Shown: positions 34,294 to 43,370, counted from the first letter of the stretch. The stretch: 64,000 bases of DNA from Sphingobium sp. Cam5-1 (GCF_015693305.1 NZ_CP065138.1:1488001-1552000); one strand, 5' to 3'. Numbers and translations are program-made. The notes: generated from the letters alone by a model not told the origin.

Positions 34294-35394
34294 ATGCAGT
34301 TCGACTTCTTCCCCTCGCCCCAGATCAGCTGGTACATGGCGCGCCTGTTCCTGACGCGGACCTTCGCCGTGCTGGCGCTGCTGGTCGTCGTGCTGCAAAC
34401 GCTCGACCTGCTGGGCGAATCAGGCGATATCCTGGCCTATGCCGGTAACGGCGACGCGCAGCTGTGGCATTATGTCGGCCTTCGCATACCGCAGATCATC
34501 GCTCGCTTTCTGCCCTTCTCGGTTCTTCTGGGCACGCTCATCATGCTTGCGGGCATGAACCAGAATAGCGAGATCGTGTCGATGAAGGCGGCGGGCCTGT
34601 CCGCGCACCAGATATTGGCGCCGCTGATCGCCTCCGCACTCGGCGTCGCCATCATCAGCTATGCTTTCAACGAACGCGTGGTAGCCCGCGCAACCGCTTC
34701 GCTCAGCGCTTGGCAGGCGGTCGATTACGGCCCCATTCCCACCGACAGCGGCGTAAAGTCAAACCCTTGGGTCCGTGACGGCAACAACCTCGTCACCGCC
34801 GCGATCGTCGCGGGTCGGGGCAATAATGTGCAGCTGCGCAAGGTCGAAATTTTCAACCGCGTGAACAACAGCCTGACGACCATCGTCCAGGCTCCTCGCG
34901 GCCATTATGACGTGGCGAGCAAGAGCTGGCTTCTGGAGGATGCCCGCCAGTTCGACGTGGCGCGCGGCACGGAACGGCAGGTTGGCTCCGTCCGCTTTGG
35001 CCATGCGATCCGGCCCGACCAGTTTACCTTGGCAAAGGTCGATCCTGACGCTTTGACTTTCTCGGAACTGCGCGCAGCCATTGGTGATCTGCGCGATGCC
35101 GGACGTCCGACCGCCGAACTGGAAGGCAGCCTGTGGCACAAGCTGTCCGGTCCGCTTTCGGCCCTGCTGATGCCGATCCTGGGGTCCGTCGCCGCCTTCG
35201 GCCTTGCTCGCTCGGGCCAGTTGTTCGTGCGCGCAGTGATGGGGATGGCCCTTGGCTTCGCCTATTTCGTCGCGGATAATTTCTCGCTCGCCATGGGCAA
35301 TCTCGGCGCTTACCCGCCCATCCTCGCGGCATGGGCGCCCTTCTTCCTGTTCCTGCTCGTAGGCGAGACCGTGCTGTTCAGGACAGAAGAATAG
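34294..35394 (+). CDS. lptG: LPS export permease LptG
   Basis: 366 aa, partner of LptF. The helices and coupling region VLLGTLIMLAGMNQNSEIVSMKAAGLSAHQ are typical, followed by the jellyroll and C-terminal helices with FFLFLLVGETVLF. It starts 3 bases after the lptF stop and is certainly co-transcribed. lptB, lptA and lptC are not in the window. Confidence 0.94.
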   Translation: MQFDFFPSPQISWYMARLFLTRTFAVLALLVVVLQTLDLLGESGDILAYAGNGDAQLWHYVGLRIPQIIARFLPFSVLLGTLIMLAGMNQNSEIVSMKAAGLSAHQILAPLIASALGVAIISYAFNERVVARATASLSAWQAVDYGPIPTDSGVKSNPWVRDGNNLVTAAIVAGRGNNVQLRKVEIFNRVNNSLTTIVQAPRGHYDVASKSWLLEDARQFDVARGTERQVGSVRFGHAIRPDQFTLAKVDPDALTFSELRAAIGDLRDAGRPTAELEGSLWHKLSGPLSALLMPILGSVAAFGLARSGQLFVRAVMGMALGFAYFVADNFSLAMGNLGAYPPILAAWAPFFLFLLVGETVLFRTEE

Positions 35395-35405
35395 CTATTG
35401 GTTTC

Positions 35406-35540
35406 GCGCAGAGGTCGCAGAGAATTTTCGGTACGGACACGCCAGCACTAAAGAAGCAGCCGAAGGCTATATTCCAATTCTTCTCTGCGACCTCTGCGCC
35501 TCTGCGCGAAAAATATTCACGCGAAGACGCGGAGCCGCAG
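35406..35540. repeat. Dispersed inverted repeat, family 2, copy 2
   Basis: A perfect 19-bp inverted repeat (35406-35424 with 35481-35499; GCGCAGAGGTCGCAGAGAA) is followed by CTCTGCGCGAA and ATATTCACGCGAAG, the same flank as copy 1 at 8405-8545. A degenerate fragment with two GCGCCTCA-like units lies just beyond, at about 35618-35642. No coding potential is seen in the 258-bp gap. Confidence 0.85.
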
Positions 35541-35652
35541 AGCGATTCCTGACCGACGACCGCCCCGCTTCACCGACGTGTCGTGAAAATTGGAAACCTC
35601 CGGCGAAGCGCAACTCCTCCGCGCCTCAGCGCCTCAGCGTGAACCAAAAAAT

Positions 35653-36720
35653 TCAGCGCCGAACCATCGTACTCCGCGCAATCTTCCCCACCAGCGGCCA
35701 CATGCCCGCATAATTGCCGCGATGATAAGGCGAATCCTCGCCCAAGGCCGCGATCAACCGCGCATGCGCCTTGCCCAGCGCATGATAAGGCACGCTCGGC
35801 AACAGGTGGTGCAGCGCATGATAGCGCAGGCCCACCGGCGCCCAGATTGCGGCCAGCGGTGAAGGCGGCGGCACATTCACCGAATCCAGATATTGCGCCG
35901 TCACCGTCATCGCATCGCCCTCATTCTCCCAAAGGTGCGCGACCAGCGTGCGCAACTGGTTGATGACGGTCATGCCCGAATGCACGGCCATATAGACGAG
36001 CAAAGGCTTCCATCCGAAGGCAAACACGCTGCCGATCAGGGCGAGTGCGAACAGCGAAGCGCCCGCCTCCTGCCACAGCCAGCGGCGGCGAAACTCCCCT
36101 TCCGGCGCGCGACGGCGATAGGCGGGGTTGATCGACAGCGCCGAAAACTCCGCAACGACCTTGCGCCGCAACGGGGGCACGAAGATGCTGATCGGCGCCA
36201 ACACGCCATAGCGCAGGATCAGGCCCACTGGCGCCAACGACGCGATCAGGATGAACAAAGGCAGCGACCACGGCTTCATCAACGCCAGCGGCAGATATTC
36301 CGGATCGTTCGCCGTCCCATAGCGGGTGCGCGCATGATGCTGCGTATGCACATCCTCATACATGAAGGACGGGATCAGCAGCGGAATACCTACCAGCAGG
36401 TTCCAGCCCAGCCGGAAACCGGGAAGCGCGTCCCTGCGGATATGCGTCAGCTCATGGATGAAACTCGCCGCCCGATAAAGCGCCAGCATCGCCACCAGTC
36501 CGCACAACAGGGCCAACGCCACATTGTCGGCCAGAATCGCCCCGGCAAGCGCCGCATAGCCGATCAGCGCCGACGCCAGCAGGTCCGGCCAGTAAATCCT
36601 CGGGTTGGCCACCGCAAATTCGCGCGACAGTTCCGCTGCGGCGCGCAGCATCGCGGCGTCATCCGGGATCGAGGCGCGCTTGACGGCCGCGCCCGCTATG
36701 ATGGGATCATGCACAGTCAT
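35653..36720 (-). CDS. Membrane fatty-acid desaturase
   Basis: Di-iron membrane desaturase/hydroxylase of 355 aa. Its three histidine boxes are HELTHIRR, HTQHH and HALHH in the usual order between four membrane helices. It would introduce a double bond or hydroxyl into acyl lipids. ATG 36720 has AGGAG upstream, ruling out a 31-residue extension. It diverges from the acetyltransferase-like gene at 36785. Confidence 0.92.
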   Translation of the reverse strand: MTVHDPIIAGAAVKRASIPDDAAMLRAAAELSREFAVANPRIYWPDLLASALIGYAALAGAILADNVALALLCGLVAMLALYRAASFIHELTHIRRDALPGFRLGWNLLVGIPLLIPSFMYEDVHTQHHARTRYGTANDPEYLPLALMKPWSLPLFILIASLAPVGLILRYGVLAPISIFVPPLRRKVVAEFSALSINPAYRRRAPEGEFRRRWLWQEAGASLFALALIGSVFAFGWKPLLVYMAVHSGMTVINQLRTLVAHLWENEGDAMTVTAQYLDSVNVPPPSPLAAIWAPVGLRYHALHHLLPSVPYHALGKAHARLIAALGEDSPYHRGNYAGMWPLVGKIARSTMVRR

Positions 36721-36784
36721 GCAGGCGCTCCTAAATGGTAAATGCGCTGAAATCGTGGCAGCGGCATGACAGTATCGCCTTGCT

Positions 36785-38023
36785 ATGTCATCAGGCGCAC
36801 ACCGGATTGACAATCCCGTAACAAGCGCCGAACTGCTCCGGTCCTTTAGCGAAAGCTCTGCCGTGGCTCACTCGAATCTGGTAATAACCCCCGTCACTTC
36901 CAAGGCCGATCGCAAGGCGTTCGTGGACTTGCCATGGCGCCTGTACGCCAACGACCCCAACTGGGTGCCGCCGCTCAAGAGCGAAGTCTACGGGGTCATA
37001 GAGTCCAGCAAGAACCCGTTTTTCGGCCATGCCGAGGCGCAATATTTCCTGGCCCGTCGCGATGGCCAGGTTGTCGGCCGCATCTCCGCCCATATCGATC
37101 ATCTTGCACTCGCCCAGCCGATTGAACAGGGCATGGGTCCGGGCACCGGCAATTTCGGCTTTTTCGAAGCGGAGGACGCCGAAACTGGCAAGGCGCTGAT
37201 CGAAGCGGCAGAAAGCTGGCTCCGCACAAAGGGCTTGACCCGCGTGCTAGGCCCCATTTCCCTCTCCATCTGGGAAGAACCCGGCCTGCTGATCGAAGGC
37301 CACGATCATCCGCCCACGGTGATGATGGGCCACAACAGCCCCGCCTATCAGGCGATGATCGAGGGCGCGGGCTATCAGCCCGTCAAGCAGCTCAAAACAT
37401 ATGAGCTCGACATCACCAACCCCTTCCCACCCCTCATCCAGCGGATCGTCTCGTCCGGCGAAAAGAGCGACCGCATCCGCATCCGCCAGGTCGACAAGTC
37501 GAAATTCGATGCGGAGGCGGCCATCCTGCTCGGCATCCTCAACGACGCCTGGGGCAGGAATTGGGGCTTCGTCCCGATCACCGACGCCGAAGTCGCCCAC
37601 ACCGGCAAGAAACTGAAGCCCATCGTGTTCGAAGACCTGATCATGATCGCCGAGCTGGATGGCGAGCCAGTCGCCTTCATGATGACCCTGCCCGACCTCA
37701 ACGAAGCGACCGCGCCCTTGAACGGCTCGCTGCTCCCCTTCGGCTGGGCAAAGCTTCTCTGGTGGCTACGCAAGCCGCAAGTCCGCACCATGCGCGTGCC
37801 GCTGATGGGCGTGGTCCAGCGGCTGCAATCGTCCCGCCTCGCCAGCCAGCTCGCCTTCATGATGATCGAATATATCCGCCGCAACGCGATCAGTCGCTAT
37901 GGCGCGACGCGGGGTGAGATCGGCTGGGTGCTCGACGACAATCAGGGCATGAACGCCATCGCCGACGCCATCGATAGCAAGGTGAACAAAATCTACCAGA
38001 TCTACGAAAAGACCCTCGCCTGA
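36785..38023 (+). CDS. GNAT-like acetyltransferase-family protein
   Basis: 412 aa. It resembles a large GNAT-like family: FVDLPWRLYANDPNWVPPL near residue 46 and FFGHAEAQYFLARRDGQVVGRISA are the strongest matches to uncharacterised members. A second GNAT-like half covers the C terminus (IAELDGEPVAFMMTLPDLNE). The acceptor is unknown. Start choice is uncertain: ATG 36785 has a weak ribosome site, and GTG 36863 begins nearer the conserved region. It is divergent from a desaturase, which hints at lipid acylation, but that is inference. Confidence 0.78.
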   Translation: MSSGAHRIDNPVTSAELLRSFSESSAVAHSNLVITPVTSKADRKAFVDLPWRLYANDPNWVPPLKSEVYGVIESSKNPFFGHAEAQYFLARRDGQVVGRISAHIDHLALAQPIEQGMGPGTGNFGFFEAEDAETGKALIEAAESWLRTKGLTRVLGPISLSIWEEPGLLIEGHDHPPTVMMGHNSPAYQAMIEGAGYQPVKQLKTYELDITNPFPPLIQRIVSSGEKSDRIRIRQVDKSKFDAEAAILLGILNDAWGRNWGFVPITDAEVAHTGKKLKPIVFEDLIMIAELDGEPVAFMMTLPDLNEATAPLNGSLLPFGWAKLLWWLRKPQVRTMRVPLMGVVQRLQSSRLASQLAFMMIEYIRRNAISRYGATRGEIGWVLDDNQGMNAIADAIDSKVNKIYQIYEKTLA

Positions 38024-38027
38024 AAGC

Positions 38028-38918
38028 CTAGCGCGGCACCGCCACGTCGATAGCGCCCGCGGCCACCTTCACCGTCGCGGGCGTCTTCGCGACCACCTCG
38101 CCATCAACGGAGATGCGCTGCCGAGGCTGCGTCTCAATCCGGAAAGACTGGCCCCGAAACTCCTCCGTCTGCGCATCCCTGTCACGCAGCTTGAAGAATT
38201 TGGCATACCAGTCCCACGCCAGCCGAGCATGGCTACGCCCCACCACCGCCTGAACCACGATCTCGCCGCTATCGACGTCAGCGCGATCGGACAGTTCGAC
38301 CCCCCCATGATAGGGTCCGTTCAATATCCGCACCTCGGTCGACCACATGCGCCGCTCGGCCTGACCGTCATCGATCGTCAAGCGGAACGCCCGGAACCCG
38401 ACCGAACATTTCACCGCCCAGAGCAGATAGCCGACCCGCCCCAGATAGCGCTTCAGCTTGTGCGGCACCGTCTTCCCGATCATCGGCGACAACCCCAGCG
38501 AGGCCGCGTTGACGAAATAATCGTGGTCGATCATTCCGAGGTCAATGCGTCGCCGTCTGCCCTGCGCGATCACCTGCACGGCCCCTTCCAGATCCAGCGG
38601 TATGCCAAGCGTCCTCGCAAAGCTGTTGGCCGTGCCAAGCGGCAGCACGCCAAAGACGCAATCCTTCCCCACCAGCTCATCCACTGTCCCGGATAAAGAT
38701 CCATCGCCGCCACCAACGATGACCATCGGCGCCCCGCTGCCCACCGCCTCTCGCACCGTCTCCTGCAATCGTTCCGGATCGCGCACCGCATGGGCCGCAA
38801 TCAAGCGCACCCCCGCCGCCTCCAGCTTCTCCCGCGCCTGTTGGAAAAGCGCCTCTCCCTTCCGGCTGTGGACATTGACGATCAGCGCCGCATCACGCGG
38901 CAGGGAGTTCGTTTCCAT
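38028..38918 (-). CDS. Diacylglycerol/sphingosine kinase-like lipid kinase
   Basis: 296 aa with the DAGK/LCB5 core: NVHSRKGEALFQQA, GGGDGSLSGTVDEL and VLPLGTANSFARTLG. The C-terminal domain ends in ISVDGEVVAKTPATVKV. ATG 38918 is the sensible start because the frame further upstream overlaps the divergent phosphoesterase gene. It is convergent with the acetyltransferase gene, 4 bp apart. This second kinase keeps the canonical LPLGTAN motif, unlike the one at 31473. Confidence 0.9.
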   Translation of the reverse strand: METNSLPRDAALIVNVHSRKGEALFQQAREKLEAAGVRLIAAHAVRDPERLQETVREAVGSGAPMVIVGGGDGSLSGTVDELVGKDCVFGVLPLGTANSFARTLGIPLDLEGAVQVIAQGRRRRIDLGMIDHDYFVNAASLGLSPMIGKTVPHKLKRYLGRVGYLLWAVKCSVGFRAFRLTIDDGQAERRMWSTEVRILNGPYHGGVELSDRADVDSGEIVVQAVVGRSHARLAWDWYAKFFKLRDRDAQTEEFRGQSFRIETQPRQRISVDGEVVAKTPATVKVAAGAIDVAVPR

Positions 38919-38990
38919 GCCCCAACAACTCGCCAGAGCCCCATCGGCTCCTCGCCGCAACAAATCCGCATGAACAGTCGTTGGAAAGCC

Positions 38991-39872
38991 ATGGCTCGCA
39001 TCGCTCACCTGTCCGACATCCATTTCGGCGCCAACGATCCCAAAATAGTATCCGCCACCGAAGCCTGGCTCGAACGTAGCCAGCCCGACCTCGTCATCAT
39101 CAGCGGCGATTTCACGCAGCGCGCCCGCGTCGATCAATTCCGCGCCGCTTCCGCCTGGCTCAATCGGCTACGCGGGGCGGGCATGCGCCTGCTCGTCATT
39201 CCGGGCAATCATGACGTGCCGCTTTATGACGTGGTCCGCCGTTTCGCCGCCCCCTTGGATCGCTACAAACGCTATATCAGCAATGAGCTTTGCCCCTGGT
39301 ATGAGGATGAAAATGTCGCGATCCTCGGCATCAACACCGCCCGTTCGCTAACGATCAAGGACGGACGCATCAACCATGACCAGATGAAGATGATCGAAGA
39401 GCGCTTCGCCCCGGTCGCGCCGGAAAAGACGCGCATTCTCGTCACCCACCACCCCCTTTTCGCCATGCCGATTGGCAAGGGCGGCGAACTCAGCGAAGCC
39501 GTCGGCCGCCATGATGACGCGGTCGAAGCCGCAGCCGCAGCCGGAATCCACATCGCCCTCGCGGGTCATTTCCACCGCACCTATGCCGAAGCCGCGCAGA
39601 AGATGGTCGCCGACGCAGGCGGCGCGCTAGTGATTCAAGCGGGAACAGCGACATCGACCCGCCTTCGCAACGCCGAACCGCAAAGCTTCAACTGGCTCCA
39701 CGTCCACCGCAACGACCGGATCGAGTTGCAAGTCATCGTCTGGGACGGCGCCAGCTTTCAGCGCGGCCACCATGTCGAATATAGCCGGGACGCGGCCGGA
39801 TGGCAGGCACATGAGCTGGCCGACCCATCCGCCCGTCCCGGCATCCGCGTGGCGCAAGCCGCCCGCGCCTGA
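38991..39872 (+). CDS. Calcineurin-like metallophosphoesterase
   Basis: 293 aa with all five metal motifs: HLSDIHFG, SGDFTQRA, IPGNHDV, VTHHPLF and GHFHRT. The group resembles CpdA-like cAMP or nucleotide phosphodiesterases, but the substrate is open. ATG 38991 is preferred (GGAAAG upstream) to 38970. It abuts the convergent exonuclease III gene. Confidence 0.9.
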   Translation: MARIAHLSDIHFGANDPKIVSATEAWLERSQPDLVIISGDFTQRARVDQFRAASAWLNRLRGAGMRLLVIPGNHDVPLYDVVRRFAAPLDRYKRYISNELCPWYEDENVAILGINTARSLTIKDGRINHDQMKMIEERFAPVAPEKTRILVTHHPLFAMPIGKGGELSEAVGRHDDAVEAAAAAGIHIALAGHFHRTYAEAAQKMVADAGGALVIQAGTATSTRLRNAEPQSFNWLHVHRNDRIELQVIVWDGASFQRGHHVEYSRDAAGWQAHELADPSARPGIRVAQAARA

Positions 39873-40646
39873 TTACGCGCTCAGCTCAACCCATGTCGGC
39901 GCATGGTCGCTCGCCTTCTCGCGCCCGCGAAAATCCTTGTCTACCTGCGCGTCGATCAGGCGATCGGCCGCCGCCGGGCTCAGCAGCAGATGGTCGATCC
40001 GGAAACCGGCATCGCGCGGCCAGGCGTTCATCTGATAGTCCCAATAAGTCCACACCCCACCCGCCGGGTGTCGGCTCGCAAGCGCGTCGGTCCACCCGTC
40101 GCCCAGCAGGCGGCGGTAAGCGGCCCGGCTTTCCGGCTGCATCAGCGCGTCGTCCGCCATGGCCTTGACCGAATAAACGTCCCGGTCGCGCGGGATGACA
40201 TTATAATCGCCAGCAAGAATGGCAGGCACTTCCTCCGCCCAAATCTCCGCCGCCCGGTCGCGCAGCCGCTTCATCCAGCGCAGTTTGTAATCGAATTTCG
40301 GCCCCGGCTGCGGATTGCCATTGGGCAAGTAGATGCTGGCGACCCGGACGCCCTTCACATCGGCTTCGATATAGCGGCTATGTTCGTCCTCGGGCTCGCC
40401 TTCCAACCCCCGGCGCACCTCTACCGGCGTCTCGCCGCGCGCCAGGATGGCAACGCCGTTAAAGCCCTTCTGCCCGTGCCAGATCGCTCCATAGCCGACA
40501 TCCTCAATGTCCTTCAGCGGGAATGTCTCATCCGAAGTCTTGATTTCCTGAAGGCAGGCGACATCGGGCTGCGTCTCGTTCAGCCATTCCAGCAAGCGCG
40601 GCAATCGCGCCTTGATGCCGTTGATGTTGAAGGTCGCGATGCGCAT
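39873..40646 (-). CDS. xth: Exodeoxyribonuclease III
   Basis: AP endonuclease and 3'-5' exonuclease of base-excision repair, 257 aa. The motifs are RIATFNINGIKARL, CLQEIKTSDETFP (catalytic Glu), YLPNGNPQPG, LAGDYNVIP (Asp/Asn), FRIDHLLLS and SDHAPTWVEL (Asp-His). ATG 40646 has AGGAG upstream; the frame further upstream runs into a dispersed repeat. Confidence 0.96.
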   Translation of the reverse strand: MRIATFNINGIKARLPRLLEWLNETQPDVACLQEIKTSDETFPLKDIEDVGYGAIWHGQKGFNGVAILARGETPVEVRRGLEGEPEDEHSRYIEADVKGVRVASIYLPNGNPQPGPKFDYKLRWMKRLRDRAAEIWAEEVPAILAGDYNVIPRDRDVYSVKAMADDALMQPESRAAYRRLLGDGWTDALASRHPAGGVWTYWDYQMNAWPRDAGFRIDHLLLSPAAADRLIDAQVDKDFRGREKASDHAPTWVELSA

Positions 40647-40744
40647 GGGGCTTTTCTCCTCCCGCGCATCCCTAAAGAGAATAGTCCCCCTTAGACAAGG
40701 GACAGACAGCCGGTGATAGCGCTTGGTGGTGCAATTCTTCAGCA

Positions 40745-40821
40745 CCGTTCGCCCTGAGCCTGTCGAAGGACTCTATTTCTCTTCAGGAAGAAGCGGGCTT
40801 CGACAAGCTCAGCCCGAACGG
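40745..40821. repeat. Dispersed inverted repeat, family 1, copy C
   Basis: Arms at 40745-40768 and 40798-40821 are the same 24-mers as copies A and B but in swapped order (CCGTTCGCCCTGAGC first), i.e. the element is inserted in the opposite orientation. The loop is 29 bases and unrelated. It lies in the 213-bp gap between xth and erpA. Confidence 0.88.
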
Positions 40822-40859
40822 GTAAAAGCGTCAAAGGCGAACAAAAGCACAGGCCGTGC

Positions 40860-41186
40860 TTAAATCGAAAAGCTCGACCCACAACCGCAGCCAGCAGTAG
40901 CATTGGGGTTCGTCACCTTGAACGCCGATCCGCCAAGGTCGGACACAAAGTCCACCGCCGCGCCCCGCACCAGATCCAGGCTCACATCATCGACGACCAG
41001 CGTCACGCCGTCCCGTTCGACCGCCACATCCTCCGCCTCCACCGCATCGGCAAGCCCAAAACGATATTGAAAGCCCGAACATCCGCCACCCTCGACGGCC
41101 AGCCGCAGGATCGCGGGCTTGCCCTGCTTGGCGGCAATCGCAGCCACGCGGGCAGCGGCGGAAGGGGTCAGGTCGATATCAGCCAT
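40860..41186 (-). CDS. erpA: Iron-sulfur cluster insertion protein ErpA (A-type carrier)
   Basis: A 108-aa HesB/IscA-fold A-type carrier. The three ligand Cys are in GGGCSGFQY and the C-terminal GCGCGSSFSI. It delivers [4Fe-4S] clusters to apoproteins. It lies downstream of the M23 gene but is separated from it by a hairpin terminator. It could equally be named IscA/SufA; the C-terminal signature favours ErpA. Confidence 0.92.
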   Translation of the reverse strand: MADIDLTPSAAARVAAIAAKQGKPAILRLAVEGGGCSGFQYRFGLADAVEAEDVAVERDGVTLVVDDVSLDLVRGAAVDFVSDLGGSAFKVTNPNATAGCGCGSSFSI

Positions 41187-41207
41187 AGCGCCTAGATAAG
41201 ATCACGC

Positions 41208-41241
41208 AAAAGGCCCGGCAACCCATCGGAGCCGAGCCTTT
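41208..41241 (-). terminator. Intrinsic terminator after M23 peptidase
   Basis: AAAGGCTCGGC and GCCGGGCCTTT on the minus strand (41241-41231 and 41219-41209) form an 11-bp stem with one mismatch and an 11-base loop, followed by TTTT-like sequence. It separates the M23 gene from erpA. Confidence 0.75.
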
Positions 41242-41267
41242 GCAAAGGATAAGCGGCGTAGCGCGGA

Positions 41268-41993
41268 TTATTCCGCGTCATGCTCCTGCGCTTTCGTCGG
41301 GCCACCCATGGCAATGGGCGGTTTCGTGTTCATCGCTACGAGAACATCGGGACCGACGACGAACGGCATCGGGTTGATCGCCTGGCCGTCCACGCGGACT
41401 TCATAATGCAGATGGCTGCCGGTCGAACGCCCGGTCGATCCCATCAGGCCGATCAACTGGCCACGATGCACATAGCTGTTGGGGGCCGCGATCAGCTTCG
41501 ACATATGACCGTAACGGGTCTCAAGACCGCCGCCATGGGAAATCTGCACTAGATTGCCATAGCCGCTCGCCCAACCGGCGCGGCTCACAATGCCGTCTGC
41601 GGTGGCGTAGACCGGGGTGCCGACGGGGCCGGGAATATCGATACCCTTGTGCATCCGCGCGCCGCCGTTGAACGGGTCGGAACGAACGCCAAAGTTGGAC
41701 GTCAGCGACAGTTTTTCGACGGGCCGCCCGGTCGGGATATTGTTGCTGGCTGCCTTTACGCCGCCGTCCAGCCGCTGAAGGCTGGAGAAAAGATTGGAAA
41801 AGCCCACATCTGCCGGGCCAAGCGCGCTGCTATTGATTTCCGAAGCATCGCCATAGGGGTCATCCGCGACAGCCTTGGCCTGTGCAGGCATTGCGGCGCA
41901 CAATGCGCTCACTACGCCCATAGCTCCAATGGATTTACACGCAGACAGGAACCATCGCGCGCTACGCGCTTTATTCGAACGAAGAAACAACAT
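41268..41993 (-). CDS. M23-family peptidase, secreted (LytM domain)
   Basis: 241 aa. After an N-terminal signal or anchor segment (MGVVSALCAAMPAQAKA) comes a short linker and a LytM domain with MHKGIDIPG (HxxxD) and HLHYEVRVDG (HxH), the zinc ligands of active endopeptidases. It acts on peptidoglycan in the periplasm. It is half the length of the M23 protein at 2023-3555 and lacks its linker. ATG 41993 is the start. Confidence 0.92.
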   Translation of the reverse strand: MLFLRSNKARSARWFLSACKSIGAMGVVSALCAAMPAQAKAVADDPYGDASEINSSALGPADVGFSNLFSSLQRLDGGVKAASNNIPTGRPVEKLSLTSNFGVRSDPFNGGARMHKGIDIPGPVGTPVYATADGIVSRAGWASGYGNLVQISHGGGLETRYGHMSKLIAAPNSYVHRGQLIGLMGSTGRSTGSHLHYEVRVDGQAINPMPFVVGPDVLVAMNTKPPIAMGGPTKAQEHDAE

Positions 41994-42102
41994 GCCGACC
42001 CCGACTTATCCTCCGGAGGCTTTTTGAGCCTCTCGGCGCTCCCCGTGTTGACCAAATGCGACCTAGATCGCCACCCGCGTCATCAAAAGGACATTTCCCG
42101 CT

Positions 42103-42912
42103 TCATTGTGCAAGCGCGCCGTAAAAATCCAGCGTTAAACCGGCTTGTCGACGCGCCGAGTCGTTGAACGGCGGCTTCAACGACCCGCGAAAATGGCGTT
42201 TTACAAGGATTTGGTAATGATTTGCGGGGGTCAGCCCCTCTCGGTTCGCCGCATGACCGAACCAGCTTGTCCCGGCCGCCACATGACGAATCTCATCCGC
42301 CATAATGCGGCGCAGCATGCGTGCGGATGGCTCGTCCCCCACGCCTTCGAAACGCGTGATCGTGGCGGGCGTGATGTCCAGCGCGCGCGCTTCCAGCACC
42401 ATCGGAACGATGGCGAGCCGCGCCATGGCATCCCCTGCGGTTTCGGTAGCGGCCTGCCACAGGCCGTCATGGGCAGGCAGTTGGCCGTAGAAACTTCCCA
42501 TCTGCCGCAGACGCCGGTCCAGCAGCGCGAAATGCATCGCCTCTTCCGCGCCCACCTGCATCCAGTCATCGACGAAGGCTTGCGGAAACTCGCTCCCGAA
42601 CCGGCCAATCAGGTCGAATGCCAGGTCGATCGCGACAAACTCGATATGCGCCAGGGCATGCAACATAGCGATCCGCGACCGGTCGGAACCGATCTTGCCG
42701 CGCTTGGGCATCTGATTGGCGGGTAGCAGGGCGGGGGCATCAGGCCGGGCGGGCGTGTCCGGCATCGCGGCATCGAACCGATGCGCCAACCGGCCCCGCC
42801 TCCAGGCACGGGCGACCGCGCGCGCCGCCATCAGCTTGTCCCGTGGCTCCGACGTCACCAGCACATGAGCGCAGGCCCGTCCCACGCTCTCAATTTCGAC
42901 CGGCAAATTCAA
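42103..42912 (-). CDS. DUF455 ferritin-like protein
   Basis: 269 aa. The C-terminal two-thirds is a ferritin-like four-helix bundle with Glu/His ligands in LAHIEFVAIDLA, GAEEAMHFALLDRRL and DEIRHVAAGTSWF. Members of DUF455 are proposed diiron proteins, and one family member (MiaE-like fold) hydroxylates tRNA; the substrate here is unknown. The likely start is TTG 42912, whose codon overlaps the bcp stop (TTGA), implying coupling. A GTG at 42882 and an ATG at 42831 are alternatives. Confidence 0.88.
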   Translation of the reverse strand: MNLPVEIESVGRACAHVLVTSEPRDKLMAARAVARAWRRGRLAHRFDAAMPDTPARPDAPALLPANQMPKRGKIGSDRSRIAMLHALAHIEFVAIDLAFDLIGRFGSEFPQAFVDDWMQVGAEEAMHFALLDRRLRQMGSFYGQLPAHDGLWQAATETAGDAMARLAIVPMVLEARALDITPATITRFEGVGDEPSARMLRRIMADEIRHVAAGTSWFGHAANREGLTPANHYQILVKRHFRGSLKPPFNDSARRQAGLTLDFYGALAQ

Positions 42913-43370
42913 AGCGCCTTCACGGCCTCCAGCACTTCGGCGGCATGGCCCTTCACCTTCACCTTGGGCCAGACGCGCACAATCTTGCCCGTCCCATCCG
43001 CAAGGAAGGTCGCCCGCTCAATCCCCATATATTTCCGGCCATAGAGCGACTTTTCGACCCAAGTGCCGAACGCCTCGCACGCCTCGCCCGGCTCGTCGGA
43101 TGCGAGCGTCACGTTCAGGCCGTATTTGTCCGCGAATTTCTTGAGCTTGGCGGGCTTGTCCTTGGAAATGCCGACCACGGGCACGCCCAATGCCGCATAG
43201 TCACCCGCCAGCTCGGTAAAGTCCTTGGCCTCATTGGTGCAGCCGGGCGTATCGGCCTTGGGGTAGAAATAGACGACGACCGGCTTCCCCTTGAACCGAT
43301 CTAATGTGAAGTCGGCGCCATCGGCGTCCTTCAACGTCACGCTCGGCAGGGCATCACCGGCTTCCAGCAT
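42909..43370 (-). CDS. bcp: Peroxiredoxin Bcp/PrxQ
   Basis: 153-aa thiol peroxidase reducing H2O2 and organic peroxides. The peroxidatic Cys is in ADTPGCTNEAKDF. The resolving Cys found five residues later in E. coli Bcp is absent (Lys there), so this is the 1-Cys-like subtype or uses another thiol. ATG 43370 has GGAGGAAG just upstream and overlaps the end of glnE by 17 bp. DUF455 follows with an overlap, giving a glnE-bcp-DUF455 operon. Confidence 0.94.
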   Translation of the reverse strand: MLEAGDALPSVTLKDADGADFTLDRFKGKPVVVYFYPKADTPGCTNEAKDFTELAGDYAALGVPVVGISKDKPAKLKKFADKYGLNVTLASDEPGEACEAFGTWVEKSLYGRKYMGIERATFLADGTGKIVRVWPKVKVKGHAAEVLEAVKAL

